DNA of 55,170 bases from an uncultured Verrucomicrobiales bacterium (GCA_937916505.1 CALFSW010000173.1:1-55170); one strand, 5' to 3'. Counted from the first letter of the stretch, positions 16,941-26,033 are shown. Translations and numbers: made by a program. The notes: a model not told the origin generated them from the letters alone.

Positions 16941-18980
16941 CTATCCGGTAAGGCCGGATCTCTCCAGCAGGGCGGCTTGTTCGGGGTCGCGACCCATGAA
17001 TTCGCGATACGACTCGTCGACGGGGCGGGAGTTTCCTTTGGCGAGGATTTCGCGACGGAAGCTCATGCCGGTATCGGCATTGAGAACGCCTTCTTTGCGG
17101 AACCGGGTGAAGGCGTCGGCATCGAGAACCTCGGCCCATTTGTAAGAATAGTAGCCGGCGGCATAGCCAACGGGTGAAGAAAAGAGGTGGTTGAAGCGAC
17201 GAATCATCGACGGGCCCTGGGTGGAGAGCTTGGCTTTGTAGTCTGCGAGAATCTCGCGATCGACGTCATCGAGATCGCGGCCCATGTATTGATCGGGGTT
17301 GAGGTGGACTTCGAGATCGAGTTTGCCGAGGGCAAGCTGGCGCATGAAGGAGGTCGCCGACATGTAGTTGCGGGCTGCAATCATCTTCTCGAAGAGTTCT
17401 TCCGGAATCGTTTCTCCGGTCTCGTAGTGCTTGGCGAAGAGGTCGAGCGACTCCCGATCCCAACAGAAGTTCTCCATGATTTGGGAGGGGAGTTCGACGA
17501 AATCCCAGGGGACATTGACGCCGGCCAGTGACTTGATGGCGACATCGGAAAGGAGGTGGTGAAGAAGGTGGCCAAACTCGTGGAAGACGGTCTCGACTTC
17601 ACGATGAGTGAGGAGGGCGGGTTTGTCTCCGGTGGGTTTCGACATGTTTCCGCAAATCAAGCCGAGGTGGGGGGTGCGTGGATTTGGAAGTCCGGTTTCG
17701 AGATAGTTCATCCAGGCACCACCACGCTTGGATTCACGCGGGTGCCAGTCGGCATAGAAGGAGCCCAAATGATCACCGGATTCGGAATCATGAATCTCGT
17801 AAAACTTGACCTCGGGATGCCAGGCCTCGGCCTCGGCTTGGGCGATTTTGATCCCAAATAGTTTGGAAGTGAGCGAGAAAAGTCCGTCCATGACCTGGTC
17901 CACCGGGAAGTAGGGGCGAAGGGCTTCATCATCGAAGTCATAGAGTTCCTTGCGGCGTTTCTCGGACCAGAAGGCGACTCCCCAGGGGTCCAGTGGACCG
18001 GATTCGCCTCCGGTCTTTTCGGCTTTGTAGGCCTGGAGTTCTTCCGTTTCCTCTTGGAAACGATCGGTGATTTTTGAGTGAAGATCTTCGGTGAAGCCGA
18101 GGGCTCCTTTTCCATTTTTCGCCATGCGTCGCTCGAGGACATGGTCGGCGAAGTTGTCAAAACCGAGGAGGGCTGCTTTTTCCTGACGGAGCTTGAGAAT
18201 GCTCCAGGTGTTGTCGGAATTGTCGTGGTCGCCACCGAATCCGATGGTGCAGCCACCCTCCCAAATCTTTTTGCGCAGGGCGTCACTCCCGGCGTATTGC
18301 ATCACGGGATACATCGAGGGAAACTGCTGGGTGAAGCGCCACTGGCCTTCTTTTCCTTTGGCCTTGGCATCTTCGGCAGCTCCGGCTTTGGCTGATTCGG
18401 GGAGGCCAGCCAGTTCGTCTTCATCTTCGACAAAGAGTTCCCAGGCATTGGTGGAATCGAGAACGTTCTCACCAAATTTCTGAGTCTCCCGGGCAAGTTC
18501 GCTGTTGATTTCGAACATGCGCTTTTTGGCCTCTGGCTCGAGGTCGGCTCCTGCGGCTTTGAAGTCGTCGCAGGTTTCCTTCACGAAGCGTTGCTGGATA
18601 TCGGTGAGTTGTGAAACGGCCTCTGATTCGGCGAAGGTTTTGAGGATCTTCCAAAGATCGTCATCGAGCGAGATCGAGGAGGAGAATTCCGAAACAACCG
18701 GGAGCATTTCATTGAGGGCTTCGCGGAGATCATCGGAGTTGGCGACCGAATCAAGGTGGTTCACCCGGCCCCAGGATCGATCGAGATCTTCGGTGGCCGT
18801 CTCGAGCGCCCCGAAGGTGTTTTCAAAAGTGGCATCCTCCGGAGCGACGGACTTGACGGCCTCGATGTTGGCTTTGCCTGTCTCGATGGCTTTGGTGACA
18901 TCGGCCGGGATGTGATTCGGGGTCAGAGTGGACCACTTGATGTGAAAGTCGGTCGAAAGGAAAGGATGGGAATCGCTCAT
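16941..18980 (-). CDS. M3 family metallopeptidase (oligopeptidase A/dipeptidyl carboxypeptidase type)
   Basis: This zinc peptidase of about 679 residues has the thimet oligopeptidase fold. The active site is HEFGHLLHHLL (first His near residue 465), with the third zinc ligand glutamate in ELPSQIMENF about 25-30 residues on. The C-terminal region has FNHLFSSPVGYAAGYYSYKWAEVLDADAF, the family's substrate-binding tyrosine-rich segment, close to E. coli PrlC/Dcp. There is no signal peptide, so it acts in the cytoplasm on short peptides, for example cleaved signal peptides. Start MSDSHPF at 18980 was preferred; an upstream start at 18998 adds six residues. Confidence 0.95.
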   Translation of the reverse strand: MSDSHPFLSTDFHIKWSTLTPNHIPADVTKAIETGKANIEAVKSVAPEDATFENTFGALETATEDLDRSWGRVNHLDSVANSDDLREALNEMLPVVSEFSSSISLDDDLWKILKTFAESEAVSQLTDIQQRFVKETCDDFKAAGADLEPEAKKRMFEINSELARETQKFGENVLDSTNAWELFVEDEDELAGLPESAKAGAAEDAKAKGKEGQWRFTQQFPSMYPVMQYAGSDALRKKIWEGGCTIGFGGDHDNSDNTWSILKLRQEKAALLGFDNFADHVLERRMAKNGKGALGFTEDLHSKITDRFQEETEELQAYKAEKTGGESGPLDPWGVAFWSEKRRKELYDFDDEALRPYFPVDQVMDGLFSLTSKLFGIKIAQAEAEAWHPEVKFYEIHDSESGDHLGSFYADWHPRESKRGGAWMNYLETGLPNPRTPHLGLICGNMSKPTGDKPALLTHREVETVFHEFGHLLHHLLSDVAIKSLAGVNVPWDFVELPSQIMENFCWDRESLDLFAKHYETGETIPEELFEKMIAARNYMSATSFMRQLALGKLDLEVHLNPDQYMGRDLDDVDREILADYKAKLSTQGPSMIRRFNHLFSSPVGYAAGYYSYKWAEVLDADAFTRFRKEGVLNADTGMSFRREILAKGNSRPVDESYREFMGRDPEQAALLERSGLTG

Positions 18981-19048
18981 GGCGGTGATGTAGACCATTC
19001 CCCGCGAATTGCAATGCAGGGGAGAGCGTTGGGCTTCGAATTGAACAA

Positions 19049-19079
19049 GAAAAACCCGCCTCTCGGATGAGGGCGGGTG
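19049..19079 (-). terminator. intrinsic terminator of the minus-strand block
   Basis: Read on the minus strand, ACCCGCC (19078-19072) pairs with GGCGGGT (19060-19054). An inner CTC/GAG extends the stem, and a run of five T follows. It sits just after the stop of the gene at 19098 and ends the blaI-started block. Confidence 0.8.
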
Positions 19080-19097
19080 GAGAGTGATAATGAGGAC

Positions 19098-20084
19098 TTA
19101 CTGGCCTTCTTTTTCGGCACCAAAGCCGCCTGGAAATCCACCAAGAATGCCATTGTTTTTAATTTCAAGGCTCTTCCGGTATTGCTCGAGCTGGTTGTCA
19201 TCAAGCACAGGGCGGAGGGCCTCCACTTTCTGATCGATCTTCTTCTGGCGATTTTCCTGCATCCGCTTCATCATGTCCTGCGGGTTGCGGGGGGCTTCGT
19301 CGCCGTTTGAATCAGGGATGACTGTTCCGGCAACGCCGAGGTCTCCTGCATCGATATCGAGTTCGATCCCAAGTCCGTCGGTGACCATGGAGAGGATTCC
19401 CGATTCAGCTGAATTGTTTCCTGTCGATTCCTCGGCTTGCTTGTAGAGAACGTCGTAAGCGGCATCCTTTTGCTCCTGGGTCATGTCGAGGCTGCTGAGC
19501 TTGGCCAAATCCTTCAGGGCCTTGGCTTCGACTTTGTTGGCAAGTTCCCGCGTTTTGACGGCCTCGTGTTCCTCTTTTTGCTCGTCGGTGAGAATTTCGG
19601 CCAGCGCTTCGTCAAAGGTTCCATTTCCAGACAATTCAGCAAGTTTTGAGGGGTCAAAATCTCCCGACGTCATGGCAGAAACGTCACCGGGGCTTTCTTC
19701 GGCGGCCTTGCGGAGTGCGGCTTCCTGTTCCGGAGTGAGGTTGAGTTGGGCGACCAGCTTTGAGATCCGGGCGTCGAGCTTGGCCATGCGGCGCTTCTTC
19801 ATCATATCGCCGAAGCGATTTTGATATTTTTCCATCTGCTCCCTTCGCTCGTCCGTCATTTCCCTGGGGAGGGTGCCTCCGGCGACCCGGGCGGAGGGCC
19901 TTCCGGTGCGGTCACTTTCTGTGACCGGGGGCTTTGAGGGGGGCGGCTCCTTGCGGTTCGAAGCCACCGGCGGATCAGCTTTGGCGGTCACGGTTTCAGC
20001 GGTTGCCGGGTCAGGTTTGGCAACCCAGCCAATGGCGATACCAATTCCGATACAGATGATTGAGAGAATAACGGGAAATTTCAT
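19098..20084 (-). CDS. membrane-anchored helical protein, function unknown
   Basis: This 328-residue protein has one N-terminal membrane segment (KFPVILSIICIGIGIAIGWVA, about residues 2-22) and then a Pro/Thr-rich linker. The rest is strongly helical with many charged residues. Two regions (about 105-170 and 190-235) contain LNLTPEQEAALRKAAEE and LDMTQEQKDAAYDVLYKQA, which resemble the LTxxQ-type repeats of Spy/CpxP-like periplasmic chaperones. That likeness is weak. It is the last gene before a terminator and lies 62 bases after the terpene-cyclase-like gene, so it is probably in the same operon. Confidence 0.8.
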   Translation of the reverse strand: MKFPVILSIICIGIGIAIGWVAKPDPATAETVTAKADPPVASNRKEPPPSKPPVTESDRTGRPSARVAGGTLPREMTDERREQMEKYQNRFGDMMKKRRMAKLDARISKLVAQLNLTPEQEAALRKAAEESPGDVSAMTSGDFDPSKLAELSGNGTFDEALAEILTDEQKEEHEAVKTRELANKVEAKALKDLAKLSSLDMTQEQKDAAYDVLYKQAEESTGNNSAESGILSMVTDGLGIELDIDAGDLGVAGTVIPDSNGDEAPRNPQDMMKRMQENRQKKIDQKVEALRPVLDDNQLEQYRKSLEIKNNGILGGFPGGFGAEKEGQ

Positions 20085-20146
20085 AGGAAGGATTTACGCA
20101 AGGGAGAGCGAGGGATCCCGGCCGCTTCGTCTAAAAAATACCCCTC

Positions 20147-21589
20147 CTATCGTCCGGTTCCCGGCAGATAGCGGTAGTAAACCTCGAGCATGAGGGTGGC
20201 GAGGCAGGTGTTGTAGATGGTGCCGGCGGAGTGGTGGTTTCCGGGAGGCTGGGGCCAGGAGCCGTCCTTGTTTTGGTTTTTAAGGAGGGGCTCGCGGAAC
20301 ATGGTATTGTATTTTTTCCACGCCAACCCGCCTTCGTTGATCATGGCCTGGGAAGCATAATAGTGCTCGTAGTAATTGACCTTTTTCTTGAAATCAAAAG
20401 TCGAGTTTTTCGAGAGGTATTCGATGCCCTGGCGTGCGTCGATATTGCTTTTTCCCTTGTGTTGCTGCAGGCAAAGCACTCCTGCTCCGGTGAGGGCGTA
20501 GTGACTGCCGTTTTGGCTGCCCGCACTGGTTTTACTGTAGCCAAAGCCTCCACTTTTGACCTGGGTGTCAGTGAGGGAGGTTAATCCGTTCTTGATGATT
20601 TCGCGGAGGTTTTTGAAGTCGAGTCCGGTCGCTTGGGCGGCTTTGAGCGCTTGCAGGTGCCAGGCGGTGGTGGAGGTGTCCCAGCGTTTGTTTTCCTGAT
20701 ACTGGTAGTTCCAACCGCCGATGGGGTTCTGGTTGTTGAGGATCCATTGGACGGCGTCCCGGGTGACTTGGTCCAGGTTTGGGATATTGTATCCAAAGGC
20801 CTTGCTGAAGGTGTAGCATTCGCAGAGTGCGTAGGTGGCGATGGCGTGTTCGTAGCACCAGAGGCCTTTGGCATCATGGAAAAGGCGGCCGTTGTTTTTC
20901 AATCCTTTGTCAACGAGGTAGACGGTGGCACGGAAGACGGTGTCGCCGAATTCCTCGGAGAGAGGAGTTTCGCAATGACCGAGGTAGGCGAGGAGGGCGA
21001 GCCCGGTGATGCCGACCTTGCTCTTGTTGTGCCACGAGCCGTCCTTGTGCTGTGTTTTCTGGAGATAGCGAAGAGCTTTGACAACGGCATCGTCACATTC
21101 CCTGGTGCCGCCGGTGGTCGCGAGTCGCTGAAGCCGGTCGGCGGTATTGCAGCGCTTGCCGGGGGTGGCGGGGATGTTTCCGTAGTTGCCACCTCCGTCG
21201 AAGCCCTCTCCGTCGCCAATGCCGATTCCGTCGTCGAGTCCGAAGCTGTTGTTGTCGGTGGTCCGGATGGCCACCGGGACGGCGACCAGAGAGGTCGTGC
21301 TGGCCACGATGACCTTGGACGGGGATCCTCCTCCCGGAGGAGTGGGTTTGCGGATGAGTTCAACGTTCACCTTTTCGATGGTGACATCGTCCTCGGCTTC
21401 GGAGGGGGACGAATAAATGATCTGGGCGGGGATGACCTTGGATTCCAGGGCCATGTTGACGATGTAGAGGATGAGAGCAACCAGCGTCGTCAGAAGGAGG
21501 GCGATGATAAAGCTACTGATGGAAGCGGTTCGTCTTTGGGCCGCGATGCGTGCGATCGATTCTTCAGTGGGTTTGGCGTGGAGGCTCAT
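20147..21589 (-). CDS. membrane-anchored prenyltransferase/squalene-oxidase repeat protein
   Basis: This 480-residue protein has an N-terminal membrane anchor (SFIIALLLTTLVALILYIVNMAL, about residues 26-48) reminiscent of TonB-like anchors, then a glycine-rich linker. An alpha/alpha-barrel of squalene-cyclase repeats follows: QKTQHKDGSWHNK, NNQNPIGGWNYQYQ, VKSGGFGYSK and LLKNQNKDGSWPQPPG match the QW-type repeat. The DxDD or DxDTAE catalytic motifs of cyclases are not evident, so it may bind rather than cyclise. Such proteins are common in Verrucomicrobia and Planctomycetes with unknown function. It begins three bases after the small ORF (21593-21820) downstream of blaI and the M56 protease gene. 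Confidence 0.88.
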   Translation of the reverse strand: MSLHAKPTEESIARIAAQRRTASISSFIIALLLTTLVALILYIVNMALESKVIPAQIIYSSPSEAEDDVTIEKVNVELIRKPTPPGGGSPSKVIVASTTSLVAVPVAIRTTDNNSFGLDDGIGIGDGEGFDGGGNYGNIPATPGKRCNTADRLQRLATTGGTRECDDAVVKALRYLQKTQHKDGSWHNKSKVGITGLALLAYLGHCETPLSEEFGDTVFRATVYLVDKGLKNNGRLFHDAKGLWCYEHAIATYALCECYTFSKAFGYNIPNLDQVTRDAVQWILNNQNPIGGWNYQYQENKRWDTSTTAWHLQALKAAQATGLDFKNLREIIKNGLTSLTDTQVKSGGFGYSKTSAGSQNGSHYALTGAGVLCLQQHKGKSNIDARQGIEYLSKNSTFDFKKKVNYYEHYYASQAMINEGGLAWKKYNTMFREPLLKNQNKDGSWPQPPGNHHSAGTIYNTCLATLMLEVYYRYLPGTGR

Positions 21590-21592
21590 GGA

Positions 21593-21820
21593 TCAACGGA
21601 AGGTGTGGAGGTAGAACGAACGCATTTCGCACTTTCTTAGAAGGGTTTTTTTCCCGAGGGCCTTCAGATCATCCGCTTCGAGGTGAACCGGGTCAGGCCC
21701 CTTTTGAGCGGCATCGATGAGTTCCCGGAGGCTTGCGACCGGGGTTTCGACGAGCGATGCGAGGTCCTTTTCTTCAATCCGCCGGGAAGGGCTCGGCGGT
21801 GAAGCGGAGCCGGGTCTCAT
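21593..21820 (-). CDS. small ORF or frame-shifted C-terminus of the M56 protein
   Basis: A 75-codon frame starts at ATG 21820 inside the 3' end of the M56 gene (overlap 47 bases) and stops three bases before the next gene. Residues from about 15 on (IEEKDLASLVETPVASLRELIDAAQ and onwards) have normal protein composition. The first 14 are Pro/Ser-rich and look like out-of-frame reading. This suggests the true protein switches from the M56 frame to this one near 21775, either through an indel or by frameshifting. An independent small protein is the alternative. Confidence 0.45.
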   Translation of the reverse strand: MRPGSASPPSPSRRIEEKDLASLVETPVASLRELIDAAQKGPDPVHLEADDLKALGKKTLLRKCEMRSFYLHTFR

Positions 21821-22706
21821 CAATGGGAGCGGCAGGGCGGGGAGCGACGCGTTCGGGGACGAACCGGACCACGCTGATCGCGATGGCGCTGGAGGCGGAA
21901 AGGAGGATGAGACCGGAGAGAATGATGGAGCCGCGGCGGCCGCCCTTTGAGAGGAAGATGATGCGTTCGCGAAGGGGGACATGGCCGGCCATGGCGAGGG
22001 AAAGAGGGGGAGCCGAGGCGGATTGGGCGACGTCGCAGAGGGCGTTGGCGTAGACGCGCGGGTCGGTGCCTTTTTCGACAAGGTGGGCGTCGCAGGCGTA
22101 TTCGCACTGGGAAAGAAAAGTGCGCCGGAGCCACCAGACGGCGGGATTAAACCAATGGAGGACGCAGACGAAGTGGGCGAGGGTGGCCATCCAGAGGTCG
22201 CGTCGTTGGACGTGGCCGAGCTCGTGCAGGAGGGCCATTTTGAGAGTGTCGGGTGACCAGTCGGTGGAGCTCTCGGGCAGGTAAATGCGGGGGTGGATGA
22301 GACCGGAAACGACGGGGGAGGTGAGGCGGGGGTGGATGCGAAGATCGACGCGTCGCGAAATGTTGAGTCGGGCGAGGGTTTCCCGGAAGGCGGGGAGGTC
22401 GTTGGCAAGGCGGGATTCGCGATTCCAGCGTTGCATCGAGAGGACATCGATGAGTCCACGCATTCCGAAGAAGAGAAAGCCGAGGGTCCAGATGGCGGGG
22501 AGGATCCAGGGGTTGCCGGTTGAGGAGGGGGCGGGGTTTTCAGAAACGGTGACCGCGACTTTGGGGAGAAAGTTGAGGAGGGGGAGGACGAGAAGGAGCG
22601 CCAGGATGGCGACGGTGACGCGGGGATCGGTGGCGGGATTTCGACGCACGAAGACCCACATCGCGAAGGCCGCGAGGAGTGAGAAGACGAGCGAGGGGAG
22701 GAGCAT
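21774..22706 (-). CDS. M56 family (BlaR1/MecR1-like) membrane metalloprotease
   Basis: This 310-residue membrane protein has about four hydrophobic helices. The gluzincin motif HELGHVQRRDLW (around residues 165-176) is followed by FNPAVWWLRR and the third-ligand region EYACDAHLV, all characteristic of BlaR1/MecR1 peptidase domains. In the classical system the protease cleaves its BlaI-type repressor after sensing a beta-lactam. Here the C-terminal penicillin-binding sensor is missing, as in most M56 relatives, so the signal is unknown. It starts 9 bases after the blaI stop. The C-terminus may extend through a frame change into the ORF at 21593. Confidence 0.92.
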   Translation of the reverse strand: MLLPSLVFSLLAAFAMWVFVRRNPATDPRVTVAILALLLVLPLLNFLPKVAVTVSENPAPSSTGNPWILPAIWTLGFLFFGMRGLIDVLSMQRWNRESRLANDLPAFRETLARLNISRRVDLRIHPRLTSPVVSGLIHPRIYLPESSTDWSPDTLKMALLHELGHVQRRDLWMATLAHFVCVLHWFNPAVWWLRRTFLSQCEYACDAHLVEKGTDPRVYANALCDVAQSASAPPLSLAMAGHVPLRERIIFLSKGGRRGSIILSGLILLSASSAIAISVVRFVPERVAPRPAAPIDETRLRFTAEPFPAD

Positions 22707-22715
22707 GGCTTGGTG

Positions 22716-23084
22716 CTACTCGATGAGTTTACGGATGTCGGCGATTTCTTTTTCGCTGAGTTGTTGGTCGGTGGGGTCGAGGAGGGCTGCCACGAGGTTT
22801 TCGGGTTTGCCTTTGAAGAAGGTGCCGAGGAGGTTTTTGAGGGCAGTGCGTTTGGCCTTTCTCTCGGTGATGACCGGGCTGTAAAGATAGCGGCGTCCTT
22901 CCTTGGAATGTTTGACCATGTCCTTGTTTTCGAGGGTGGCGAGGAGGGCCCGCACGGCGGAGTAGGAGGGAGGGTCGGCGAGCTCGTCCTGGACGTCCTG
23001 GGCGGTGGCTTCGCCGAGGCGATAGAGGATGTCGAGGATCTGCCGTTCGCGTCGTGAGAGTTCACCTTTTTCGAGACGATTCAT
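22716..23084 (-). CDS. BlaI/MecI/CopY family transcriptional repressor
   Basis: The start is ATG 23084, giving 122 residues, the usual size. The N-terminal winged helix begins LSRRERQILDILYRLGEATAQDV and continues with SYSAVRALLATLENKDMVKHSKEGRRYLYSPV, a very typical BlaI pattern. The C-terminal half is the dimerisation region. It is the first gene of a minus-strand operon with an M56 protease, which in known pairs inactivates the repressor by cleavage. A 14-bp palindrome 32 bases upstream is a candidate autoregulatory operator. Confidence 0.95.
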   Translation of the reverse strand: MNRLEKGELSRRERQILDILYRLGEATAQDVQDELADPPSYSAVRALLATLENKDMVKHSKEGRRYLYSPVITERKAKRTALKNLLGTFFKGKPENLVAALLDPTDQQLSEKEIADIRKLIE

Positions 23085-23115
23085 GGCGAAAAGGTAATAG
23101 GTGCTGGAAAAACTG

Positions 23116-23129
23116 CAACATAAATGTTG
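23116..23129. promoter_or_regulatory. candidate BlaI-type operator
   Basis: CAACAT (23116-23121) and ATGTTG (23124-23129) form a perfect inverted repeat with a two-base AA centre, 32 bases before the blaI start. BlaI/CopY operators are short ACA/TGT-type dyads in the repressor's own promoter, and this dyad has ACAT-AA-ATGT at its core. Confidence 0.5.
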
Positions 23130-23358
23130 GAAATTCAGCATTATTTGGTTTGGGGGTGAGAAGGGGATAGGGTGGTGGTTGTGGGACCTGGCAGATGGCT
23201 TTTGGCGATTGGCTTTTCGTTTTCTCGGTTGGAGGGCGGAGAAACGTCGAACATCCAACGCTGAACGTGCAATTTTGAATGGCTTGGTTGAGGAGCCGGG
23301 TGGGTGGCGGCTTGGGCTTTGTTTAGGGTTTTGGAATGGCGGTTGAACTTGTTGGGGG

Positions 23359-25359
23359 TTGGGGCTAATTACGGATGTGATATCGCTTGGCGGAGGGAAT
23401 TCTTTTGGTGACGAGATGCGGATGGTTTTTTCGGAGACCGGTTTGCTCTCGAAGTCTCCGGATTTTGAATACCGCGCCGAGCAGCAAGAGATGGCGGGGG
23501 AGGTGGCGGATGCCCTGGAAGGTGAGCGGTCTTTGGTCGTTGAGGCAGGGACGGGGGTTGGGAAGTCGTTGGCTTATCTGATTCCGGCGGTGGAGTATGC
23601 GATCCGGGAGGGGAAGAAGGCGGTGATTTCAACGCATACCATCAATCTGCAGGAGCAGTTGATTGGGAAGGATTTACCGATTGTGCGGAAGTTGTTGGCG
23701 GAGCCCTTTGAGGCGGCTTTGTTGAAGGGGAGGGGGAATTATCTTTGTCCCTTGAGGATGCGTCGGGCGATGGACAATGGCGGGGATCTTTTTACCTCGA
23801 GCGAGCAGGAGGAGTTGATGGAGATTTGGAAGTGGGCGGAGTCGACGCGGGATGGAACGAAGAGTGATCTGAATTTTGAGCCCTCGTTGAAGGTGTGGTT
23901 ACAGGTGTGCAGCGAGTCACAGATCTGCACGCAACGGACGTGCGGGCCGCGCGGGAATTGTTTTTTTCAGGAAGCGCGAAAATTTGCCCAAAGCGCGAGG
24001 GTCCTGGTGGTGAATCACAGTTTGTTTTTCTCGCTTCTGAATCCCGAGGAAGAGATGAACGAGAACGAGTCGGGCTTTTTGGTGCCCAATGATTTCGTGA
24101 TTTTTGACGAGGCCCACACGCTCGAGGCGGTGGCGGCGAAGTCGCTGGGATTGCGTTTAAGTCAGGCGGGATTGCGCTTTGACTTACAGCGGCTGTATCA
24201 TCCAAAAACGGGGAAGGGCTTGCTGAAATACGCCCGCGCCGAGGAGGCGATGGCTTGTGCCCAGAAAGTGCTGAATGAGGCGGATGCTTTTTTTGACGAA
24301 ATTGGGGAGGCGGTGACTTTTGGGGACTGGGGAAGGGAGTGTCGGGTGCGGAATCCCGACCTGGTTGAGAACACGCTGGCGGCACCCTTGCGGGAGTGTT
24401 GGACGGCGATTGAGGAAGTGGCGGAGGAAACGGATGACGATACGCGGAAGGGGGAATTGATGGAAGGCGCGCGGCGGTTGCGGGAGATGCACGGGGGGCT
24501 CAAAATGTTCCTCGATCAGGAGGATGGCGGGAGTGTCTATTGGGTCGAAAAATCGGGATACGAAGGAACTTCGTTCACCCTCAATGCCGCGCCGATTAAG
24601 GTTGCGGACCGGTTGCGCCCTTTGTTGTTCGGGCCGGATAAAACGTGCATTATGACCAGTGCAACCCTGGGGACGGGCGATGATCAGTTGACGTATTTTC
24701 GGGAGAGGATTGGCGCGCAACACGTTCCGGCGGTGAAAATTGGAAGTCCGTTTGACTATCAAAAGCAGATGGCGATCTATGTCATGAAATCGATGCCTGA
24801 TCCACGGGATGATGCCTACGAAGGGATGCTGATCCATTGGATTGAGCGCGTGGTGAAAAAGTCGGAGGGGCGGGCCTTTGTCTTGTTTACAAGTCACCGG
24901 CTCTTGCGCTCGGTGGCCGAGAGTATGGAAGAGTTTTTCGATGACCATGGCTGGACCTTGCTCGCGCAGGGGATGGGGATGCCGAGGCAGAAGATGGTGG
25001 AGGAGTTTCGGAGCGATGTGCACAGTGTGCTCTTCGGAACCGAAAGCTTTTGGGCCGGGGTCGATGTTCCGGGCGAAGCGTTGAGCAATGTGATCATTAC
25101 GAGACTCCCCTTTGCCGTGCCCGATCACCCGCTGACGGCGGCGCGCCTTGAGGAAATCGAAGCGGAAGGCGGGAACCCTTTTATGCAGTATTCCGTCCCG
25201 GAAGCGGTGATCAAGCTGCGCCAGGGCGTGGGGAGATTGATTCGGACGAAGAAGGACGAGGGCATGGTGGTGATCCTGGACAATCGCGTGGTGACGAAGC
25301 GCTACGGAAAAACCTTTTTAGCGGCCCTGCCACCGGCGCCGGTGAAGATTGTCTCTTGA
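23359..25359 (+). CDS. dinG: DinG/XPD-like ATP-dependent DNA helicase
   Basis: This superfamily 2 helicase has up to 666 residues. The Walker A motif EAGTGVGKS lies at about residues 62-70, motif Ia around VISTHTINLQEQL, and the DEAH box (FDEAHTLEAV) near 250. C-terminal motifs include LFTSHRLLRSV, ESFWAGVDVPG and the arginine-finger region LRQGVGRLIR. Cysteines at LCPLRMRR (about 130), and C-S-E-S-Q-I-C-T-Q-R-T-C to NCFF (about 184-200), fit the [4Fe-4S] cluster of DinG/XPD enzymes. It probably unwinds D-loops, R-loops or forked DNA. The start is uncertain: TTG 23359, GTG 23377 or ATG 23413, the last still well before motif Q. Confidence 0.93.
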   Translation: MGLITDVISLGGGNSFGDEMRMVFSETGLLSKSPDFEYRAEQQEMAGEVADALEGERSLVVEAGTGVGKSLAYLIPAVEYAIREGKKAVISTHTINLQEQLIGKDLPIVRKLLAEPFEAALLKGRGNYLCPLRMRRAMDNGGDLFTSSEQEELMEIWKWAESTRDGTKSDLNFEPSLKVWLQVCSESQICTQRTCGPRGNCFFQEARKFAQSARVLVVNHSLFFSLLNPEEEMNENESGFLVPNDFVIFDEAHTLEAVAAKSLGLRLSQAGLRFDLQRLYHPKTGKGLLKYARAEEAMACAQKVLNEADAFFDEIGEAVTFGDWGRECRVRNPDLVENTLAAPLRECWTAIEEVAEETDDDTRKGELMEGARRLREMHGGLKMFLDQEDGGSVYWVEKSGYEGTSFTLNAAPIKVADRLRPLLFGPDKTCIMTSATLGTGDDQLTYFRERIGAQHVPAVKIGSPFDYQKQMAIYVMKSMPDPRDDAYEGMLIHWIERVVKKSEGRAFVLFTSHRLLRSVAESMEEFFDDHGWTLLAQGMGMPRQKMVEEFRSDVHSVLFGTESFWAGVDVPGEALSNVIITRLPFAVPDHPLTAARLEEIEAEGGNPFMQYSVPEAVIKLRQGVGRLIRTKKDEGMVVILDNRVVTKRYGKTFLAALPPAPVKIVS

Positions 25360-25361
25360 TT

Positions 25362-26033
25362 TCAGACCGCAAGGGCCTCGCTGAGCAGGGAAGCGGGCCA
25401 TTGATTGGGCGCGGTGGGGGTGTTGCCAAGGAAGCCGTAGTTGAGGAGTGAGCCCGCCTTGGCCATGAGTGGTCTGGCGGCGGCACCAAGAGGGCCCATT
25501 CCCATGATGGAAAGTGGAAGGTGGGAGCAGGCTTCAAAGAGGAGAAGTTGAACTCTGATATCACTTTGGGAATTCGCCATAAGAGCGAATTTATGGATGT
25601 CGGCACGGTCATCGAGCTTGAGCCCCAACTCATCCAGAGGGGGGGTTGTTTTGAAATCATGGAATGAGCCAACGACGACAACGCCCTCTTTTTTTGCTTC
25701 TTGGATGACTTCCTCCAACGGGTCGAAATCGCGTAATTCGATATCGATAAATGAGGCGTGGGGAATGAGGGTCCGGTAGGCCTTGGCCCGCTCCGGAATC
25801 GTCCAGTCGGATTGCCCGCCTTCGAGAGGGCCTCTCGCCGTCACGAGAAGGGGGAGGGGGGCGTTTTTCGCGAACTCAACGACGTCCTTGCCGCACCCCA
25901 GGGAATCGAGTCGTAATTCGATGACGTCGCATCCGGAGAGGCTTGATTGAAGCGTCCTTTTTTCCGCGATCGCACCCACGACGAGCGGCTTTTTGGCCGA
26001 CAAAAAACCTTTGATTTTTTCGCGATGCGTCAT
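25362..26033 (-). CDS. aroD: type I 3-dehydroquinate dehydratase
   Basis: The start MTHREK at 26033 gives 223 residues, the normal size for the type I (AroD) TIM-barrel enzyme of the shikimate pathway. It converts 3-dehydroquinate to 3-dehydroshikimate through a Schiff base. ELRLD (39-43), SFHDF with H125 and HKFALMANS with the Schiff-base lysine K148 are in the expected order and spacing. MGMGPLGAAARP follows near 178-190. It is convergent with the helicase gene with only two bases between stop codons. Its divergent neighbour is the first gene of the pilus-like cluster. Confidence 0.95.
   Translation of the reverse strand: MTHREKIKGFLSAKKPLVVGAIAEKRTLQSSLSGCDVIELRLDSLGCGKDVVEFAKNAPLPLLVTARGPLEGGQSDWTIPERAKAYRTLIPHASFIDIELRDFDPLEEVIQEAKKEGVVVVGSFHDFKTTPPLDELGLKLDDRADIHKFALMANSQSDIRVQLLLFEACSHLPLSIMGMGPLGAAARPLMAKAGSLLNYGFLGNTPTAPNQWPASLLSEALAV

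Noticed and set aside
21593-23065. 490-residue minus-strand frame covering blaI and the M56 gene
   Set aside because: Most of it is Ser/Pro-rich out-of-frame reading of two clear genes; only its last part (21593-21820) was kept as a possible coding piece.
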